DNA of 12,140 bases from positions 1 to 12,140 of the forward strand of contig DGHP01000137.1 in the NCBI GenBank assembly GCA_002392705.1, given 5' to 3'. This document shows, piece after piece, positions 6,437 to 12,140 of the stretch. The notes beneath the pieces are model-generated. The model was not told where the DNA came from and did no database searches. It worked only from the letters and a program-made list of their open reading frames with translations. This DNA comes from Lachnospiraceae bacterium UBA3845 (GTDB lineage: Bacteria; Bacillota; Clostridia; Lachnospirales; Lachnospiraceae). The position numbers were made by a program, and so were the translations under genes. How positions within the stretch are numbered: position 1 is the first letter of the stretch; every line of letters begins with the position of its first letter.

Positions 6437-7099
6437 ATGGAAGGACAGACACTGATACTGGGCGTCACAGGCGGCGCGGGGGCCGGAAAGAGCAGGGTCC
6501 TTAAGTACATGGAGGAAATGTACGGCGCTTATCTGATCCTCTGCGACGATGTCGGCGCCGGTCTGCAGAGGAAGGGGGAGGCCTGCTATGGCCCGATCGC
6601 GGATCTTTTCGGCCCGGAGTATCTGCTTGAGGACGGAGAACTGAACCGGAAAAAGATCGCGATGGCTGTCTTCGATGATCCCGGGCTTCTGAAAAAGCTG
6701 ACTGATATCGTCCATCCCGCGGTCAGGCAGAGGGTGAAGGAGGAGATTGAAGCCCATGCCGGGCGGAAGCTGATCGTGATAGAGGCAGCGCTTCTGCTGG
6801 ATGATCATTATGATGAAATCTGTGATGAGATCTGGTATATCTATGCTCCGGAGGAGGTCCGCAGGCAGAGAATGAAGGCGGACAGGGGGTATTCGGATGA
6901 ACGGATCGATGAGCTTTTCCGGACCCAGAGAAAAGAAGAGAGCTTTCGGGCATTGACGGATCTGACGATTGACAATTCTTCCGATATCATTCAGAATACC
7001 TGTCGGCAGATCGACAGGGCTCTTGAGGAGCGCGGCTTTTTCCCGGAGAGCGGCCAGGGCGGAGTCCGGGAGGATCAGGATCCGGCGCGCGGCTTATGA
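6437..7099 (+). CDS. coaE: Dephospho-CoA kinase
   Basis: CoaE phosphorylates the 3'-hydroxyl of dephospho-CoA with ATP, the last step of coenzyme A synthesis, in the cytosol. The 220-residue product starts MEGQTLILGVTGGAGAGKS, with the P-loop GGAGAGKS at 12-19. It continues with the acceptor-site CDD segment, LNRKKIAMAVFDDP and VHPAVRQ of the substrate-binding lid region, an EAALLLDDHYDEICDEIW block, and YAPEEVRRQRM with the IDNSSD end typical of the family. Length is normal. Two starts compete. ATG 6437 fits family N-termini but has GGGAGG 13 bases away; ATG 6413 has AGGGA at seven bases and would add MAGGLFAE. I prefer 6437, with moderate certainty. It lies 184 bases after polA on the same strand and is probably cotranscribed, since no terminator intervenes. 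Confidence 0.93.
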   Translation: MEGQTLILGVTGGAGAGKSRVLKYMEEMYGAYLILCDDVGAGLQRKGEACYGPIADLFGPEYLLEDGELNRKKIAMAVFDDPGLLKKLTDIVHPAVRQRVKEEIEAHAGRKLIVIEAALLLDDHYDEICDEIWYIYAPEEVRRQRMKADRGYSDERIDELFRTQRKEESFRALTDLTIDNSSDIIQNTCRQIDRALEERGFFPESGQGGVREDQDPARGL

Positions 7100-7228
7100 T
7101 GTCCGTATCTGCGTTATACAGCCCATAAAAGGCTGCAGCCTGAAAAGACAGGTACCGGTCAATGCAACAGACGCGGAGCCATCATTATTTTCGGGGAGAC
7201 AGACAGTCAGAAGGAAGGTTTGGCAGGA

Positions 7229-8029
7229 ATGGAATTTGGCAGCATAGCGAGCGGGAGCAGCGGGAACTGTATCTTTGCTTCTTCCGATTACAGTTCGGTC
7301 CTGATCGACACGGGCATCAGCTGCAAGAGAATCGTGGAAGGGCTGAAGCTCTACAATCACAAGATGGAGGACCTGAGCGGCATCCTGATCACCCATGAAC
7401 ACAGCGATCACATAGCCGGGCTCGGGGTTATCTGCCGCAAGTACCATATTCCTGTCTATGCGACAGCCGCGACGATCCGCCAGATCCGGCGCTATTCCCC
7501 TCTGGGAAAGGTGGATGACACTCTTTTCCGGGTTATTGAGCCGGACAGGCCTTTTCAGATCAATGACCTGAAAGTCGAGGCCTTCCGGATCTCCCATGAC
7601 GCGGCGGATCCGGTCGCCTACAGGGTGGAAAGCGGGGACAAAGCCGTGGCGGTGGCCACGGATATGGGCTGTTACACTCAGTACCTGGTGGATCACCTTC
7701 AGGATCTGGACGCGGTCCTGGTGGAATCGAACCATGATGAGAACATGCTGGAGGTCGGCCCTTATCCCTACCCGCTGAAGCGCAGGATCATGGGGGAGAA
7801 AGGACATCTCTCCAACTCGGCCGCGGGGATGCTGCTGTGCGATATATTAAATGATCACATGAAGACAGCATACCTGGGCCATCTGAGCAAGCAGAACAAT
7901 TACGCCGCCCTGGCCTACGCGACCGTGACGACTGAGATCACGATGAATGAGGACTGCCCCTACAAAGAGGGGGATATTCCCATTCTGGTCGCCAGCCGGG
8001 ACATGCCGATGGATCTGCTAAAGCTGTGA
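7229..8029 (+). CDS. Metallo-beta-lactamase-fold hydrolase, YycJ/WalJ-type exonuclease
   Basis: This 266-residue cytosolic protein has the metal site of the fold: HEHSDH at 56-61, His123, Asp145 in ATDMG, His193 in KGHLSN and His218 in LGHLSKQNN. The start region FGSIASGSSGN is characteristic of the YycJ/WalJ group. A Bacillus member of that group has been reported as a 5'-3' double-stranded DNA exonuclease linked to mismatch repair; that activity is inferred here. In Bacillus the gene sits with walRK, but here it sits behind polA and coaE, which fits a role in DNA metabolism. ATG 7229 is chosen over the in-frame TTG at 7220 because AAGGAAGG at 7211-7218 lies ten bases before the ATG and almost touches the TTG. 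The 129 bases after coaE contain only a GGCTGCAGCC palindrome (7131-7140). Confidence 0.9.
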   Translation: MEFGSIASGSSGNCIFASSDYSSVLIDTGISCKRIVEGLKLYNHKMEDLSGILITHEHSDHIAGLGVICRKYHIPVYATAATIRQIRRYSPLGKVDDTLFRVIEPDRPFQINDLKVEAFRISHDAADPVAYRVESGDKAVAVATDMGCYTQYLVDHLQDLDAVLVESNHDENMLEVGPYPYPLKRRIMGEKGHLSNSAAGMLLCDILNDHMKTAYLGHLSKQNNYAALAYATVTTEITMNEDCPYKEGDIPILVASRDMPMDLLKL

Positions 8030-8121
8030 GCGAAGGCCCGGACAGAGCCTTAACAGCAGACCGGAAGGAAAGCATACATGTGAAGAGGGCGGACAGAGAT
8101 GCCCTTAAACGGAGGAGACAT

Positions 8122-8394
8122 ATGACAAAGCTGATTATCACCGTGATCGGAAAGGATACCGTCGGAATTATCGCCAGGGTCTGCACTTATCTTGCGGATC
8201 ACAATATCAATATCCTGGATATTTCCCAGACAATTGTCGGAGGATATTTCAATATGATGATGGTGGCGGATCCGGCCGGATCTACCGTCACGGCGGGACA
8301 GGCTGCGGATGAGCTTGATGCACTGGGCAGGGAGATGGGTCTGTCGATCCGGGTTATGAAGGAGGATATCTTCAACGCGATGCACCGGATCTGA
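8122..8394 (+). CDS. ACT domain protein, UPF0237 family
   Basis: The 90-residue product is a single ACT domain. It opens MTKLIITVIGKDTVGIIARV, and the GKDxxGIIA turn is the usual ligand-binding corner of ACT folds. The C-terminal half (GLSIRVMKEDIFNAMHRI) matches the UPF0237 subgroup in length and ending. ACT domains bind amino acids or similar small molecules and often regulate a partner; no ligand is known for this subgroup. GGAGGAG at 8111-8117 sits just before ATG 8122. A GTG at 8026 opens the same frame earlier, but the extra 32 codons do not resemble the family and have no good ribosome binding site. The next gene is UPF0210, its usual neighbour, which suggests a joint function. Confidence 0.9.
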   Translation: MTKLIITVIGKDTVGIIARVCTYLADHNINILDISQTIVGGYFNMMMVADPAGSTVTAGQAADELDALGREMGLSIRVMKEDIFNAMHRI

Positions 8395-8553
8395 CAGAAA
8401 GACCAGCGCGGGCAGATGCGTGAGCGGTGAGAGCTGCGGTGCCTATGCTGACAGACAGATTCAGGCCCCCGCCGGGAACGCGCGGAAACAGGAATGAGAA
8501 GACAGAGACAGGCAGCATGCAGCCGTTTTCTAAGCGGAAGAGGATGAAGCAGC

Positions 8554-9918
8554 ATGATTAGTATTATGGAAGCAAATGAGACGGTCAAAATGATCACCCA
8601 GGAAAACCTGGATGTCAGAACGATTACGATGGGCATCAGCCTGATCGACTGCATCGATTCGGATCTGGACCGTCTGAATGAGAAGATTTACAGGAAGATC
8701 ACGGAGAAGGCGAAGAATCTGGTCAGCGTCGGCAGGGAGATCGAGAAGGAGTACGGGATCCCGATTGTCAACAAGAGGATTTCCGTCACGCCGATCGGTC
8801 TGATCGGGGCGGCAGCCTGCCGGACGGAAGATGATTATGTTTCAATCGCGCAGACCCTGGACCGGGCGGCTGAGAAGGTCGGCGTGAATTTCCTGGGCGG
8901 TTATTCCGCAGTGGTTTCCAAGGGCATGACGCCGGCGGAGGAGCGGCTGATCCGCTCGATCCCGAAAGCCCTGTCCACGACGCAGTATATCTGCGCCAGC
9001 GTGAATGTGGGCTCTACACGGACAGGGATCGACATGGACGCGATCCGCCTCCTGGGCGGGATCATCCTGGAGACGGCGGAGCTGACGAAGGAGAAGGATT
9101 CTCTCGGATGCGCGAAACTTGTGGTCTTCTGCAATGCGCCGGATGATAATCCTTTTATGGCGGGGGCTTTTCACGGCGTGACAGAGGGCGATACGGTGAT
9201 CAATGTCGGCGTCAGCGGGCCAGGCGTGGTGAAGACCGCCCTCGAGCAGATCCGCGGCGAGAATTTTGAAGTGCTCTGCGAGACGATTAAGAAGACAGCG
9301 TTCAAAGTGACCCGTGTGGGACAGCTGGTTGCGCAGGAGGCATCGCGAAGATTGGGAGTTCCCTTCGGAATCATCGACCTGTCCCTGGCACCGACACCGG
9401 CGATCGGAGATTCTGTGGCGGATATCCTCTGCGAGATCGGCCTGGAGAAGGCCGGCGCTCCCGGAACAACCGCGGCGCTTGCCCTTCTCAACGACCAGGT
9501 CAAAAAGGGCGGCGTGATGGCCTCGAGCTATGTCGGGGGTCTGTCGGGCGCTTTCATTCCGGTCTCCGAGGACCAGGGGATGATCGACGCGGTGGAGGCG
9601 GGAGCCCTGCATCTGGAAAAGCTGGAGGCGATGACCTGCGTATGCTCGGTCGGCCTTGACATGATCGCCATTCCGGGAGATACAAAGGCTTCCACGATCT
9701 CCGGCATCATCGCGGACGAGATGGCGATCGGAATGGTGAATTCCAAGACGACAGCGGTCCGCCTGATCCCTGTGATCGGAAAAGGAGTCGGGGACAGCGT
9801 GGAGTTCGGAGGCCTGCTGGGACATGCGCCGGTCATGCCGGTCAATGCATTTTCCTGCGACGCCTTCATCAGCAGGACCGGGCGGATTCCCGCTCCGATT
9901 CATTCTTTCAAGAACTGA
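8554..9918 (+). CDS. UPF0210 (PFL-like) family protein
   Basis: This 454-residue cytosolic protein belongs to UPF0210/DUF711, a family of full-length conserved proteins whose fold is reminiscent of glycyl-radical/pyruvate formate-lyase barrels but whose reaction is unknown. Recognisable blocks are the start ([20 protein letters not shown]), [41 protein letters not shown] and the glycine-rich end region [20 protein letters not shown]. Cysteines occur at several sites, but no catalytic set can be assigned. AGAGGA at 8539-8544 lies nine bases before ATG 8554; a second ATG at 8566 is less family-like. The gene follows the UPF0237 ACT gene by 159 bases with no terminator between, a pair also seen in streptococci, and ends at the terminator at 9931-9956. 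The ACT protein may be its allosteric partner; this is inference. Confidence 0.93.
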   Translation: MISIMEANETVKMITQENLDVRTITMGISLIDCIDSDLDRLNEKIYRKITEKAKNLVSVGREIEKEYGIPIVNKRISVTPIGLIGAAACRTEDDYVSIAQTLDRAAEKVGVNFLGGYSAVVSKGMTPAEERLIRSIPKALSTTQYICASVNVGSTRTGIDMDAIRLLGGIILETAELTKEKDSLGCAKLVVFCNAPDDNPFMAGAFHGVTEGDTVINVGVSGPGVVKTALEQIRGENFEVLCETIKKTAFKVTRVGQLVAQEASRRLGVPFGIIDLSLAPTPAIGDSVADILCEIGLEKAGAPGTTAALALLNDQVKKGGVMASSYVGGLSGAFIPVSEDQGMIDAVEAGALHLEKLEAMTCVCSVGLDMIAIPGDTKASTISGIIADEMAIGMVNSKTTAVRLIPVIGKGVGDSVEFGGLLGHAPVMPVNAFSCDAFISRTGRIPAPIHSFKN

Positions 9919-9930
9919 GAAAAGACAAGG

Positions 9931-9956
9931 ACGGATCCCGGAAGGGATCCGTTTTT
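9931..9956 (+). terminator. Intrinsic terminator closing the polA-UPF0210 block
   Basis: ACGGATCCC (9931-9939) pairs perfectly with GGGATCCGT (9944-9952) around a GGAA tetraloop, followed at once by a run of five T (9952-9956). It begins 12 bases after the UPF0210 stop. It separates that unit from the amino-acid transporter operon. Confidence 0.95.
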
Positions 9957-10057
9957 CAGGACCTTTTTCAGAAGAGCGAGCGGATTCAGATATATGTGCC
10001 TGCAGGAGCCGGCTGCGCAGAGGGGTCAGCTGCAGGCGCGGTATCATACATTTTTTA

Positions 10058-10103
10058 TGAATATTTCAGCGAAAATGCATATCCGGCAAAAATTTATTGC
10101 ATA
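10058..10103 (+). promoter_or_regulatory. Candidate operator region upstream of the ABC transporter promoter
   Basis: This AT-rich stretch holds the palindrome TGAATATTTCA (10058-10068) and two copies of TGCATA (10076-10081 and 10098-10103) spaced 22 bases apart, about two helical turns. It lies 30-75 bases upstream of the -35 box. Half-sites such as TGAAT resemble arginine-repressor boxes, but the fit is partial. I can support only that repeated, symmetric sequence exists here. Confidence 0.25.
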
Positions 10104-10131
10104 ATTACGCTATTCTGCCAAAACTTATTTC

Positions 10132-10159
10132 TTGTAATCTCGGCAGATGCTGTTATAAT
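10132..10159 (+). promoter_or_regulatory. Promoter of the amino-acid ABC transporter operon
   Basis: TTGTAA (10132-10137), a 16-base spacer and a perfect TATAAT (10154-10159) preceded by TGT (extended -10, 10151-10153) make a strong sigma-A promoter. Transcription should start near 10166, about 214 bases before the first gene. AT-rich DNA upstream may add activation. Confidence 0.8.
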
Positions 10160-10165
10160 GTGAAT

Positions 10166-10379
10166 AGTTTGTTGCGGTGAAGCGTGACAATGGCTTTGCT
10201 TCAGGCAGGATCTGCCGACATTTTCCGTGCCGGGAGCAGTTCCTCCCTGATCAGGCGAAGCGGGCAGCAGGTGGATATGGCATAAGGGGCCGGAAGGCCG
10301 CTGTGCCGCAGTGTTAAAGAAAGACGGCGTTATGCCGGTGAAGGGAGCCGGATCCGGTTCCCCGGAGGAGGTTTTCAGG
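10166..10379 (+). other. Long structured 5' leader of the ABC transporter operon
   Basis: About 214 bases separate the predicted transcription start from the first gene. Hairpins visible: GAAGC/GCTTC (10179-10183 with 10198-10202), GGCAG/CTGCC (10204-10208 with 10212-10216), GGGAG/CTCCC (10232-10236 with 10243-10247), the palindrome CCTGATCAGG (10246-10255), and GGCC-GGAA-GGCC (10288-10299) within an outer GGCA/TGCC pair. A second GAAGC (10257-10261) and a second GGCAG (10263-10267) can compete for the same GCTTC and CTGCC partners. I do not recognise a T-box, lysine or other known riboswitch, 6S RNA or SRP RNA. There is no T-tract, so any control would act on translation or stability. A 31-codon frame (10190-10285) exists with a weak ribosome binding site. 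Confidence 0.4.
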
Positions 10380-11189
10380 ATGATGAACAGAAAATTGGTT
10401 GCATTGTTAACTGCAGGACTTATGACGATCGTCGCAGGCTGCGCGGCTTTCGCGGAAGATGTTGATTTTTCGGCAGTCAAAACCGTGATCGACGGACAGC
10501 TTACGGTGGGCACGGAAGCCGGCTTTGCTCCCTATGAGTATATGGTTGGCGACGACGTGGTCGGTATCGATATGGATATCGCCGCGAAGATCGCGGAAAA
10601 GCTCGGTGTGGACCTCGTAGTTAAGAATGAAGCATTTGACGGAGCCCTTCTTGAGGTACAGCAGGGGAAGGTCGACCTGGTGGCGGCCGGCGTCTCTGTC
10701 AGTGAAGAGCGCCTTAAGGTGATGGATTTCTCAGACAAGTATGTCGATTCCAAGGACGTTGTGGTTGTGAACGCTGAAAAACCGGGCGTTGAGGAAGCGA
10801 CCGTAGACGGACTTAAGGGCAAGGTTGTCGGAGTGCAGCAGGGCAATATCGCCGATCTGTGGGTGACCGACAGCACGGAAGCAAAGAGTGTGCAGCGCTA
10901 TACGCAGTTCGTGCAGGCGGCGCAGGACCTTGCCAACGGCAAGATCGATGCGATCGTCATGGATGAAGCCCCGGCCATGGAGCTGGTGGCAGCCAATGAC
11001 TCCCTCATGATCATGGAAGGGGATCCGCTCTTTGAGGATTCCTACGCGATCGCGATCCAGAAGGGCAATGATCAGATGACTGCCGCCGTAAACGCGGTGA
11101 TCGCCGAACTGAAAGAGAGCGGGGAGCTGGATGAGATCATCGCCGCCCATACCGGAGCGGCTGAGTCTGAGACCGAAGCTGAGAACTGA
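10380..11189 (+). CDS. Amino-acid ABC transporter substrate-binding lipoprotein
   Basis: This 269-residue extracytoplasmic receptor belongs to the family 3 solute-binding proteins (polar amino acids, HisJ/GlnH-like). The signal peptide (MMNRK, then a hydrophobic run) ends in IVAGC, a lipobox with Cys21 as the likely lipidation site; cleavage after AFA by signal peptidase I is an alternative. The mature part shows LTVGTEAGFAPYEY, VVGIDMDIAAKIAEKLG, LVAAGVSVSEERLKVMDFSD (the Arg normally holds the ligand carboxylate) and IVMDEAPAM (the Asp normally holds the amino group). The C-terminus is acidic. Which amino acid is bound cannot be read from these motifs. GGAGGAGG at 10364-10371 lies eight bases before ATG 10380; an ATG one codon later is also possible. 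The frame extends back to 10311, but those codons lack a signal-peptide start. Confidence 0.93.
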   Translation: MMNRKLVALLTAGLMTIVAGCAAFAEDVDFSAVKTVIDGQLTVGTEAGFAPYEYMVGDDVVGIDMDIAAKIAEKLGVDLVVKNEAFDGALLEVQQGKVDLVAAGVSVSEERLKVMDFSDKYVDSKDVVVVNAEKPGVEEATVDGLKGKVVGVQQGNIADLWVTDSTEAKSVQRYTQFVQAAQDLANGKIDAIVMDEAPAMELVAANDSLMIMEGDPLFEDSYAIAIQKGNDQMTAAVNAVIAELKESGELDEIIAAHTGAAESETEAEN

Positions 11190-11373
11190 TCCCCGGGATA
11201 TCCGGTTAAGCTTCCACACACAGATCATCTTTCATTGCAGGACTGATTTACGACTTCTGCCGTGAACGGGACACGCTTCGGACGGTCCTGCCTGCAGGAA
11301 TTACAGAGCGGGGCTTTCACCGTCGACAAAGAGGAGAAGGCTCCGCGTTTCATTTTTAGGAGAGACTTGACAT
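11190..11373 (+). other. 184-base gap inside the ABC transporter operon
   Basis: The gap between receptor and permease genes is long for a transporter operon. GCAGGAC (11237-11243) can pair with GTCCTGC (11285-11291) around a 41-base loop that itself contains CCGT/ACGG. No T-tract directly follows, so it is not a typical terminator. Such a structure could keep receptor mRNA more abundant than permease mRNA. I see no separate promoter or gene here. Confidence 0.35.
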
Positions 11374-12084
11374 ATGGCGAATTGGCTGAAAAAGATCGGC
11401 GATGCCTTTTACAACGCCTGGGTTCCCGAAAAGAGGTATCTTGCATATCTGAGCGGTCTGCGCATGACCCTGCTGATCGCTTTGTTCGCGGTCATAATCG
11501 GTATTGCGATCGGAATCGTCCTGGCGGTGATCAAAGTATCGGCCAGACATTCAAAGAGCGGACTTCTGAAAGCCCTCGCGGTTTTCGCGAATCTCTATAC
11601 AACTGTGATCCGCGGCACGCCCATGATCGTGCAGATCATGATTATTTATAATCTGATTTTCACCTCGCCCAGTTCAAACCCGGTTGTGATCGGCGCCGTC
11701 TGCTGCGGTATCAATTCCGGCGCCTACGTGGCGGAGATCATCCGTGCCGGCATCGAATCCATCCCCGTGGGACAGATGGAAGCAGGCCGTTCCCTGGGAC
11801 TGTCTTATTCCATGACCATGCGGACGATTATCCTGCCGCAGGCGGTCAAGAATATTCTTCCCGCCCTGGGCAATGAGTTCATCTCCCTGGTAAAGGAGAC
11901 TTCCGTCATCTCCGTCATCGCGGTCAACGACCTGATGAAGATGGCAGGCTATGTCGGATCCAGAACCTGGGACGTCATACCGCCCTATGTGATCGCCGCG
12001 GCGATCTATCTGCTTATGACCCTGGGCCTGACCAGGCTGATGGGCACATTTGAGAGGAGGATGGCTAAGAGTGATCGTCACTAA
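11374..12084 (+). CDS. Amino-acid ABC transporter permease (HisM/GlnP type)
   Basis: This 236-residue membrane subunit has about five hydrophobic helices (roughly 26-53, 64-95, 100-120, 160-185, 203-222), as in His/Glu/Gln permeases. The cytoplasmic EAA loop that docks the ATPase is clear: EAGRSLGLSYSMTMRTIILP at 136-155. The conserved TTVIRGTPMIVQ segment and the GAYVAEIIRAGIESIP run before the loop are typical. It probably forms a homodimer, as only one permease gene is seen before the ATPase gene. AGGAGAG at 11358-11364 lies nine bases before ATG 11374. The last codons overlap the ATPase start by 14 bases, which suggests coupled translation. Confidence 0.95.
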   Translation: MANWLKKIGDAFYNAWVPEKRYLAYLSGLRMTLLIALFAVIIGIAIGIVLAVIKVSARHSKSGLLKALAVFANLYTTVIRGTPMIVQIMIIYNLIFTSPSSNPVVIGAVCCGINSGAYVAEIIRAGIESIPVGQMEAGRSLGLSYSMTMRTIILPQAVKNILPALGNEFISLVKETSVISVIAVNDLMKMAGYVGSRTWDVIPPYVIAAAIYLLMTLGLTRLMGTFERRMAKSDRH

Positions 12085-12140
12085 GGATTTAAGAAAACAC
12101 TTTGCGGATCATGAGGTCCTGCGCGGGATCAGCCAGCACA
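12071..12140 (+). CDS. Amino-acid ABC transporter ATP-binding protein, N-terminus only
   Basis: Twenty-three codons are visible before the window ends. From GTG 12071 the product reads MIVTKDLRKHFADHEVLRGI, the usual first strand and turn of GlnQ/HisP-type ATPases (I-x-V-K-x-L-x-K-x-F-x-x-x-x-V-L-x-G-I). The Walker motifs lie beyond the window. GAGGAGG ends at 12060, ten bases before the GTG, inside the permease gene. Together with the receptor and permease it would complete a three-gene polar amino-acid importer. Confidence 0.88.
   Translation, partial: MIVTKDLRKHFADHEVLRGISQH

Noticed and set aside
8026-8121. Upstream extension of the ACT-domain gene from GTG 8026
   Set aside because: The extra 32 residues do not resemble UPF0237 proteins, and GGAGGAG at 8111-8117 clearly marks ATG 8122.
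8395-8553. Possible separate gene or RNA between the ACT and UPF0210 genes
   Set aside because: No frame with a ribosome binding site, no strong hairpin and no promoter could be found in these 159 bases.
10166-10320. 6S RNA, SRP RNA or T-box in the transporter leader
   Set aside because: The GGCC-GGAA-GGCC hairpin first suggested the SRP apical loop, but the flanking conserved bulge sequence is absent. No T-box GGTGG-type motif or 6S-like single long bubble is seen.

Overview
The window looks like chromosomal DNA of a GC-rich Lachnospiraceae-type Clostridium relative (Firmicutes). The reasons are strong AGGAGG-like ribosome binding sites, a Gram-positive style DNA polymerase I with a degenerate proofreading domain, the gene order polA - coaE - yycJ-like, and the paired UPF0237/UPF0210 genes. 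This assignment is an inference from gene content and was not tested by a search. I saw no rRNA, tRNA, CRISPR array, insertion sequence or prophage gene.

Layout. Bases 1-326 are the 3' end of a glycoside hydrolase family 32 gene (fructan/sucrose cleavage). After a mostly empty stretch comes a small unrecognised gene (644-823). It faces the reverse-strand magnesium transporter gene mgtE (934-2271), and a strong shared hairpin terminator lies between them (860-893). A 334-base divergent region (2272-2605) holds a promoter for each side and several small inverted repeats.

The central block (2606-9918) runs forward. It encodes a zinc-finger, single-pass membrane protein of anti-sigma type, DNA polymerase I (4-base overlap with the preceding gene), dephospho-CoA kinase, a YycJ/WalJ-type metallo-beta-lactamase-fold nuclease, a UPF0237 ACT-domain protein and a UPF0210 protein. 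It ends at a clear intrinsic terminator (9931-9956). DNA repair and replication functions (PolA, YycJ) sit next to CoA synthesis (CoaE) and a conserved two-gene pair of unknown function.

The last block is an amino-acid ABC importer: a promoter with extended -10, a leader of about 210 bases with mutually exclusive hairpins, a lipoprotein solute-binding protein, the membrane permease, and the first 23 codons of the ATPase, cut by the window end.

Most of the window is ordinary housekeeping. The parts most worth a second look are non-coding or accessory: the foldable leader and upstream repeats of the ABC operon, the duplicated ribosome-binding-site/ATG module before coaE, the intergenic palindromes around polA, and the orphan zinc-finger membrane protein coupled to polA. 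I did not find a convincing undescribed multi-gene system.
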